DNA of 56,985 nucleotides from Methanoregulaceae archaeon UXB-2016 (GTDB lineage Archaea; Halobacteriota; Methanomicrobia; Methanomicrobiales; Methanospirillaceae), in contig SISS01000009.1 of NCBI GenBank assembly GCA_004332335.1, forward strand, positions 1-56,985, in the 5' to 3' direction. Shown piece after piece: positions 52,190 to 56,985 of this stretch. The notes below the pieces were generated by a model. The model searched no databases and was not told the origin of the DNA. It saw only the letters and a list, made by a program, of their open reading frames with translations. The translations under genes and the position numbers were made by a program. Within the stretch, counting starts at the first letter, position 1, and every line of letters starts with the position of its first letter.

Positions 52190-53263
52190 TTATTTTTTGT
52201 GCCATCCGGGGAGACGGTGCGCCACCAGCAGCGCAACCGCGATCGGCAGGAGGACAAACGGCGCTTCGATGCCGCTTCCCCGGGTCGGAGTCGGTGGGAC
52301 CACATCGAATCGCTGAATTCGGTTGTTCCCGGAGTCGACCACATAGATCGAACCTCTGCTATCCGCCGCGATGCCCGTGGGCTCCCGGAACGCCCCGTTC
52401 CCCGTCCCGGAACTGCCCCACATCTCCATATATGAATTATTGGCCCCCGGCCATATCGCCGGTACGAATACCCGGTCGCTGTCCCTGTCGGCGACATAGA
52501 CCATCTCGTCTCCATCCACAGCAATATCCACGGGGTTGAAAGACAGCCCACCGTTCGTTCCGTCGACCATCACCTGCGAGATGAACTCCCCCGACGACAT
52601 GAAGAGTTTGATCCGGGCCGCCCCGGAGTCGATCACATACAGGGTACCCGTGCGATCGACGGCAATGGCTTTCGGAGATGTCAGCTCTCCGGGACCCGAG
52701 CCCGGGGTTCCCCACGTCGCGACAAGATCGCCGTCCGCGTCGAACGTCTGAACCCGGCGGTTCCCCGAGTCCACTGCATAGACCCTGCCGGTCTCGTCGA
52801 CTGCAACATCGCTCACCTCAAGATACTGTCCTGCTCCCGAGCCCCGGGTCCCCCAGGTATTGATGAAGTCGCCCGAGGAGGTGAACGCCTGGATTCGATA
52901 GTTCCCGGAGTCGACGACGTACACGGTGCCGTTACCGCCCACAGCGATACCTCCCATGTCGTTGAACTGGCCCTCGCCCGATCCCCGGCTTCCCCATGAC
53001 GTGATGAATGCACCGGAGGACGTGAACTTCTGAATACGGTGGTTCCCGGCATCGACGACGTACACGTTACCCGTGGCGTCCGCCGCGACGGCTCCGGGCG
53101 TATCGAACTGGCCGTTCTGCGTCCCCGGGCTGCCCCACTGGGCAGCGTAAGCATGCCCCGTCTGAGAAATGATCGGAAGGTTGGTCATGACGACGTTCGC
53201 CGCTCCCGGACCGATCATCCCGCCCACAAGGAGAAGGAGGCAGACAAGATACCGCAAGCTCAT
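52190..53263 (-). CDS. Secreted NHL-repeat (beta-propeller) protein with C-terminal anchor
   Basis: 357 residues. Signal peptide (1-22), then about six NHL repeats with the pattern P.gIAVD..G.vYVvDsGN.RIQ.F...G (ADATGNVYVVDAGNHRIQKF and similar), forming one propeller, then a Pro-rich segment and a C-terminal hydrophobic helix ending in Lys. NHL propellers bind protein, RNA or sugar; outside the cell the role is unknown. The ATG at 53263 gives the signal peptide; the longer frame does not. Confidence 0.88.
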   Translation of the reverse strand: MSLRYLVCLLLLVGGMIGPGAANVVMTNLPIISQTGHAYAAQWGSPGTQNGQFDTPGAVAADATGNVYVVDAGNHRIQKFTSSGAFITSWGSRGSGEGQFNDMGGIAVGGNGTVYVVDSGNYRIQAFTSSGDFINTWGTRGSGAGQYLEVSDVAVDETGRVYAVDSGNRRVQTFDADGDLVATWGTPGSGPGELTSPKAIAVDRTGTLYVIDSGAARIKLFMSSGEFISQVMVDGTNGGLSFNPVDIAVDGDEMVYVADRDSDRVFVPAIWPGANNSYMEMWGSSGTGNGAFREPTGIAADSRGSIYVVDSGNNRIQRFDVVPPTPTRGSGIEAPFVLLPIAVALLVAHRLPGWHKK

Positions 53264-53631
53264 TTTTCTCACTGATCCCCGTGTCTTCACGGCACACGCA
53301 TGCGTAAATGAGTCGCGTTCACCATAGACTGCATGCAATGCCCCACACTAAGAACGAAGTGATCCGTTCGTGCGCCCGAAAAGGCATAGAAGCAGTCTCG
53401 TGAAGCGAACAATCGACGTTGCGTGAGTTATAGGGCAGAGCGTGCCGGACGGGAGCAGGATGCAGCGGATCGGTCGCACCGGGGGTCAGGGGAGTGGGCC
53501 GCTCGACCTTCACCCTCTCCCCAGGGAAATACCCCCGCAGAACCGGGCGGCATCACCGATCCACGCTGCCGGCGCAGGCCCGCACCGTACGACCAACGCG
53601 GGGACCCGCGAGCGGCCCGACCTTCGCCCGC
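53264..53631. other. Gene-free stretch
   Basis: About 370 bases between the NHL gene start and the 3' end of the ATPase remnant. No conserved reading frame; it probably includes degraded ATPase coding sequence near 53590-53631. Confidence 0.45.
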
Positions 53632-54252
53632 CTACGTTTGTCGGGGAACGACGTGATTCGCCTGGGACTCGGGACGGGGGTCTCGGTCGGGAGCGAGCCC
53701 CCCCGCTCCCTTCTCGACCGCGACCGACTCCCCCGTGAGGAGAGACTCGTCGACGCGGAGGTCCCGGGCTTCCAGGAGCCGGAGGTCCGCCGGGAGGCGC
53801 CGGCCCGAATCGAGGAGGAGGACGTCGCCCGGGACCAGGTCCTCGGCCGCGAGCTCGATGGTCCTGCCCGAACGAAGGGCCGTCGCCTGGGTGGTCAGGA
53901 GAGTCCGCAGGGCCTGGGCGCTCCGTTCGGCCTTCCACTCCTGGAAGGTCCCGACGGCCGCGTTGACCAGCACCACGGCCAGGATGAAGGCGGCATCCGT
54001 GGCATCTCCGAGCGCGAGGGAGATGCCGGCCGCGATCAGGAGGATGTAGATCAGGGGGCTTCAAAACTGGGTGAGATAGAGGAGGGCAAGCGACGGCCGC
54101 TCGGGGAGCCGGTTCAGCCCGAATCTCCGGAGCCGGCGCGCGGCCTCCTCGTCGCTCAGGCCGGCCGCACTCGACTCGAGCCGGTCGAGAAGCGTCGGTC
54201 GGTCCAGCGCATGCCACGCGAGCGCCTCGTCCACCGCCCGCCTCCTCCGCAT
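53632..54252 (-). pseudogene. Truncated P-type cation ATPase
   Basis: The N-terminal cation-ATPase domain starts at ATG 54252 (EALAWHALDRPTLLDRL, GLSDEEAARRLRRFGLN). The frame meets TGA at 54061-54063 (normally an Arg codon in QFxSPLIYIL), then goes on in the same frame through SPLIYILLIAAG, NAAVGTFQEWKAE, DLVPGDVLLLDSG and LRVDESLLTGES. A run of seven G (53698-53704 on the plus strand as C) has shifted the frame after VEKGAGG, and the remaining two thirds (phosphorylation and nucleotide-binding domains) are missing. Non-functional. Confidence 0.85.
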
Positions 54253-54560
54253 CAGCCAAACAGGTCCTCGAAGAAATTTGAAGGTATCGGCCGCGGCGAC
54301 TCCCCGGACGGGCCCGGCGATCGTATGCTCGAGCAGATGAGCCGGGAGAGGGTGCGGGTCGTCAACGCCGAACGCAGCGCGTCCGGGATATCCGGCCGCG
54401 TCGCCCATCTCCTCCTCGAAGCGGAGGAGCCGGTAGTACCTCTCGACCCGTTCGCCGCGGACAGGGGCGCCGGCCTTGAGCCTGCCCGTCCCCATCGCGA
54501 CCGTGAAGTCCGTGATGAAGGTGTCGACCGTCTCTCACGGGCGTGTGAGACCATTGCGCC
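54253..54560 (-). other. Possible unknown coding remnant upstream of the ATPase
   Basis: A minus-strand frame here reads protein-like sequence (VERYYRLLRFEEEMGDAAG, TFITDFTVAMGTG) directly before the ATPase start. No family was recognised, and no full gene can be drawn. It may be a further remnant. Confidence 0.3.
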
Positions 54561-54566
54561 TCGCCT

Positions 54567-54939
54567 GTGGTCACGGGCGAACGCCTCGACCGGCTCGAGC
54601 CGGCGGCCGGACGGGAAGCTCGTGGTGGTCGACCACAAGACGGGGAAGGTCTCCAACGCGCCAGCGAAGATCAGGTTGAAGGACGAGACCCAGCTGGACC
54701 TCTACGCCCTGGCAATCTACGAGGAGTTCGAGGAGCTCCCGGTCGAGGCCGCGCACCTCTACCTGAGAGAGACGAAGACGCTCTCGTATGCGCCGACCGA
54801 GGCGACCGTCGGGCCGTTCAGGGAGCGGTTATCGGGGGTTATCGGCGACGTGCTCGCCGGTGAGTTCCCGCCCCTGGAGTCGCGCGACTGTATGTATTGC
54901 GATTATCACGAGATCTGCGACGTCAATCCGACCTCGTGA
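54567..54939 (+). pseudogene. Remnant of a RecB-like PD-(D/E)XK nuclease end
   Basis: The last 110 codons are a clear nuclease C-terminus: VVVDHKTGK (catalytic D..K), DETQLDLYALAIYEEF and the closing CMYCDYHEIC, which holds Cys of a Fe-S cluster. The preceding VTGERLDRLEPA is in another frame, so a frameshift lies near 54600-54608. No helicase part is left. It resembles, but is not identical to, the end of the intact helicase-nuclease at 36105. Confidence 0.8.
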
Positions 54940-55232
54940 GTGGGGCTCGGGCCCCCTTTCTCTTCGCAGCCTCGGAACTAACGCAAGCCATTTATGGAAT
55001 CGGTCGCGGCGGACAGTGCTCGACCGTGACACCTGCCCTGTCAACGCAGTTCGCCGTGGGTCGGTACTCACCACCGAAGCCGGCCTCTCCGCAATGGAAC
55101 GAGATTGCCACACGTTCGCTTATCATAGGGAAGAGGACCGTCGCCTAGCATAAGGCAGGTTATACCAGGAGCCGGGGACAGAATCTAAAATAAAAATACT
55201 TATCTTACCGACCGACCAATCCCAGAGCATAC
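54940..55232. promoter_or_regulatory. Intergenic region with Fic promoter
   Basis: Mostly featureless GC-rich DNA. The last 45 bases turn AT-rich: AAAATAAAAATACTTATC (about 55187-55204) is a good TATA region 30-45 bases before the Fic ATG. Confidence 0.45.
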
Positions 55233-56396
55233 ATGGAGCAGAGCGAGCGCGCCGGCCAGTACGTCCTTCAGCCTGAAGGCTACGCCGCCTTCGTCCCGAA
55301 CCCGCTTCCGCCGGAGATCCGGTATGACACCGAGCTCCAGTCCCTCCTCTCCGCTGCCGACCGGGCCATGGCTCGGCTCGACGGCATGAGCCGGGTCCTG
55401 CCGAACCCCGACCTCTTCATCGCCATGTACGTCAAGAAGGAGGCGCTGCTCAGCTCGCAGATCGAAGGGACGATGGCCTCGCTCCGGGGTGTCCTCGAGG
55501 TCGAGGCCTCCCTGGAGACCGGCGAGGACCTCAATGAGATCGGCGAGGTCATCAACTACATCGACGCGATGCGGTACGGCCTCGATACCGTGCGGACCGA
55601 GCCGATCTCGGTCGCGCTGATCACGGAGATCCACTGGCTCCTGCTTCGCAACACCCGCGGCGCCGACAGGTTCCCCGGCGAGATCCGGAGGGACCAGAAC
55701 TATCTCGGGCCGCCGGGAGCGACCTCCATCCGGGAGGCCGTCTACGTCCCGCCGCCCCCCGAGGAGGTCGGGCCGGCCCTGGCCGAGCTCGAGGCGTTCA
55801 TCCAGAAGGACGACCAGATCCCGCCGCTGGTCCGGATCGCGCTGATCCATGCACAGTTCGAGACGATCCATCCGTTCCTCGACGGCAACGGCCGTATCGG
55901 GCGGCTGCTGATCACGTTCTACCTCTGCAGGAAGGGGATCCTGTCCCGGCCGCTGCTGTACCTGAGCTTCTTCCTGAAGCGGAACCGGGCGGAGTACTAC
56001 GCGCTCCTGAACGCGGTCCGGACGGAGGGGGCGTACGAGGACTGGCTCGGGTTCTTCCTCCGGGGCGTCATCGAGGTCTCGCAGGAGGCGGAGCGGTCTG
56101 CGCAGGAGATCATCGTGCTGCGGGAGTCGGTCGTGGACCGGCTCCTCTCGCACGAGATCGGTGGTGCCGGCGCGGTCCGGCTCGCATACAACCTCTTCGA
56201 GCGGCCGATCGTGACGGCGAGGGACGTGACGGACCTGCTGGGCCTGAGCCAGCCGGCCGGGAATGCGCTGGTGAACCGGTTTGTAAAGGCCGGCATCCTC
56301 CGCGAGACGACGGGCAAGCAACGGTACAAGCGGTACGAGTTCCGCGAGTACCTCGCGATCCTCGAACGCGGGACCGGGCTCCCGCGCGATGGTTGA
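55233..56396 (+). CDS. Fic-family protein (AMPylation) with inhibitory helix
   Basis: 387 residues. N-terminal inhibitory helix motif SSQIEGT (74-80, [ST]xxxEG), Fic core with HPFLDGNGRIGR (213-224, catalytic His213), and a C-terminal winged-helix-like part (about 320-380, VTDLLGLSQPAGNALVNRFVKAGIL). Predicted to transfer AMP from ATP to protein Ser, Thr or Tyr, held inactive by its own helix (class II Fic). No antitoxin gene is nearby, in line with self-inhibition. Own TATA box; may autoregulate through the winged helix. Confidence 0.93.
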   Translation: MEQSERAGQYVLQPEGYAAFVPNPLPPEIRYDTELQSLLSAADRAMARLDGMSRVLPNPDLFIAMYVKKEALLSSQIEGTMASLRGVLEVEASLETGEDLNEIGEVINYIDAMRYGLDTVRTEPISVALITEIHWLLLRNTRGADRFPGEIRRDQNYLGPPGATSIREAVYVPPPPEEVGPALAELEAFIQKDDQIPPLVRIALIHAQFETIHPFLDGNGRIGRLLITFYLCRKGILSRPLLYLSFFLKRNRAEYYALLNAVRTEGAYEDWLGFFLRGVIEVSQEAERSAQEIIVLRESVVDRLLSHEIGGAGAVRLAYNLFERPIVTARDVTDLLGLSQPAGNALVNRFVKAGILRETTGKQRYKRYEFREYLAILERGTGLPRDG

Positions 56397-56928
56397 ACGG
56401 TCCGGGAACCCTGAAGCGATCGCAGCGAGAGGTCGGAGGCGTGGCCACGTTTCGGTCTCTCAGACCGGAGATGGGTGGGGCGGGGGGGTACCCGACCGTG
56501 ACGCCGGATATGTTCACGGCGTTTACCGACGGCGGGTGGACCTCGACGACTTCCATGGGCCGATCGACGGTGATCTCGATCCGGTTGTTCTTCATGGTGT
56601 AGCCCCGAGCCCGGTACCGGCCCAGGTCTGCGGCGTGGTCGGGCGCGTCGACCGCGATCCGGCACGGTTCCCGCTCGGCCACCAGCCGCGTGAGGCCCGG
56701 CCCGGCGCCCCGGACGGTCACGCCTTCGGCCGGCCGGAGGTAACGGTTGCCGGCCGCCGTGAACCCGGCGTTCGCGTCGAAGGTGCCGGCCGTGAGCTCG
56801 ACCTCGCGGTCCGGCACGGCGAGCGCCTTCGCGAGCACGGCCACGTCGGTCCGGCCGTCGCAGACGATGTCGGCGCCGGCCCTGTCCCCAGGGCTCGCGT
56901 CCCGGGCCGCGATCACGAGGTCCGGCAT
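56110..56928 (-). CDS. Phage-like beta-helix protein, 3' end degraded
   Basis: Starts at ATG 56928 after GAAGGAGG. Residues 1-150 read as a convincing protein with the layout of pectate-lyase or tail-spike type beta-helix starts (ADIVCDGRTDVAVLAKAL, VELTAGTF, RYLRPAEGVTVRGAG, VNAVNISGVTVG). After about residue 155 the frame runs antisense into the end of the Fic gene for 287 bases and loses protein character. I regard the real gene as truncated at about 56430. Overlaps by 16 bases the gene running off the right edge. Confidence 0.45.
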   Translation of the reverse strand: MPDLVIAARDASPGDRAGADIVCDGRTDVAVLAKALAVPDREVELTAGTFDANAGFTAAGNRYLRPAEGVTVRGAGPGLTRLVAEREPCRIAVDAPDHAADLGRYRARGYTMKNNRIEITVDRPMEVVEVHPPSVNAVNISGVTVGYPPAPPISGLRDRNVATPPTSRCDRFRVPGPFNHRAGARSRVRGSRGTRGTRTACTVACPSSRGGCRPLQTGSPAHSRPAGSGPAGPSRPSPSRSAARRGCMRAGPRRHHRSRARGAGPRPTPAAR

Positions 56929-56985
56929 GGTGCCTCCTTCAGCAGTTCCGCGCCGGCCGCCTCGAGGTCGACGAAGAACCGGTCG
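56913..56985 (-). CDS. Partial coding region at the right edge, unknown
   Basis: The last 23 codons (DRFFVDLEAAGAELLKEAP...) and the TGA (56913-56915) of a minus-strand gene that extends beyond the window. Its end overlaps the start of the beta-helix gene, and the ribosome site of that gene lies inside it, so the two were translationally coupled, as common in phage-derived operons. Family unknown. Confidence 0.5.
   Translation of the reverse strand, partial: DRFFVDLEAAGAELLKEAPCRTS

Overview
This window comes from a high-GC methanogenic archaeon, most likely of the order Methanomicrobiales. The evidence is archaeal-type diadenylate cyclase, ferredoxin-dependent 2-oxoglutarate synthase, two-subunit fumarase, a monofunctional CooS-like protein, tungstate-type ABC transport, a DUF61 protein, multi-PAS histidine kinases of methanogen type, Thr-rich secreted proteins with PKD-like and carbohydrate-binding modules, and promoters that look like TATA boxes a short distance from the start codon. 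No rRNA, tRNA or CRISPR array was seen.

Layout. 0.1-2.7 kb: small minus-strand genes, including a Lon-type Ser-Lys protease made as a lipoprotein and a thioredoxin. 2.7-10.7 kb: the reductive branch from malate to 2-oxoglutarate, fumarase (2 genes), then korDABC-sucCD-dacZ-DUF362, where every one of the seven junctions is a 4-base stop/start overlap. 10.7-15 kb: a small conserved protein, a CDF metal exporter divergent from an EamA-family transporter with a very histidine-rich tail, a chagasin-type protease inhibitor lipoprotein and an RMD1/DUF155 protein. 15-26.6 kb: secreted proteins. A six-gene minus-strand run contains four proteins sharing one N-terminal domain, one lipoprotein with a sulfite-oxidase-like (molybdopterin-domain) fold and a WtpA/ModA-like oxyanion-binding lipoprotein. 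The matching permease and ATPase genes (wtpBC) start divergently at 26.6 kb, followed by a DUF61 gene.

29-31.5 kb: a CooS-like protein with a cupin and a small Cys protein. Its active-site ligand set is altered in the direction of hybrid-cluster protein. 31.7-50.2 kb: three large PAS sensor kinases (one broken by an amber codon plus a frameshift), a UvrD-like helicase-nuclease, a SOUL-type heme protein, a flavin/pyridoxamine-oxidase-fold protein, a PBP4-type (S13) peptidase lipoprotein, a VOC protein and a lipase. 50.2-57 kb: a decaying accessory zone with remnants of a lipase, a kinase, a P-type ATPase and a RecB-like nuclease, then secreted lamin-tail and NHL-repeat proteins, a Fic protein and the end of a phage-like beta-helix locus running off the right edge.

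The central anabolic genes form one tight transcription unit that also encodes the c-di-AMP synthase, so control of 2-oxoglutarate supply and nucleotide signalling may be linked. The best candidates for something undescribed are (1) the surface-protein operon built on repeated molybdopterin-domain-like folds next to a tungstate/molybdate uptake system, and (2) the CooS homologue in which the cluster-C cysteine is a glutamate.
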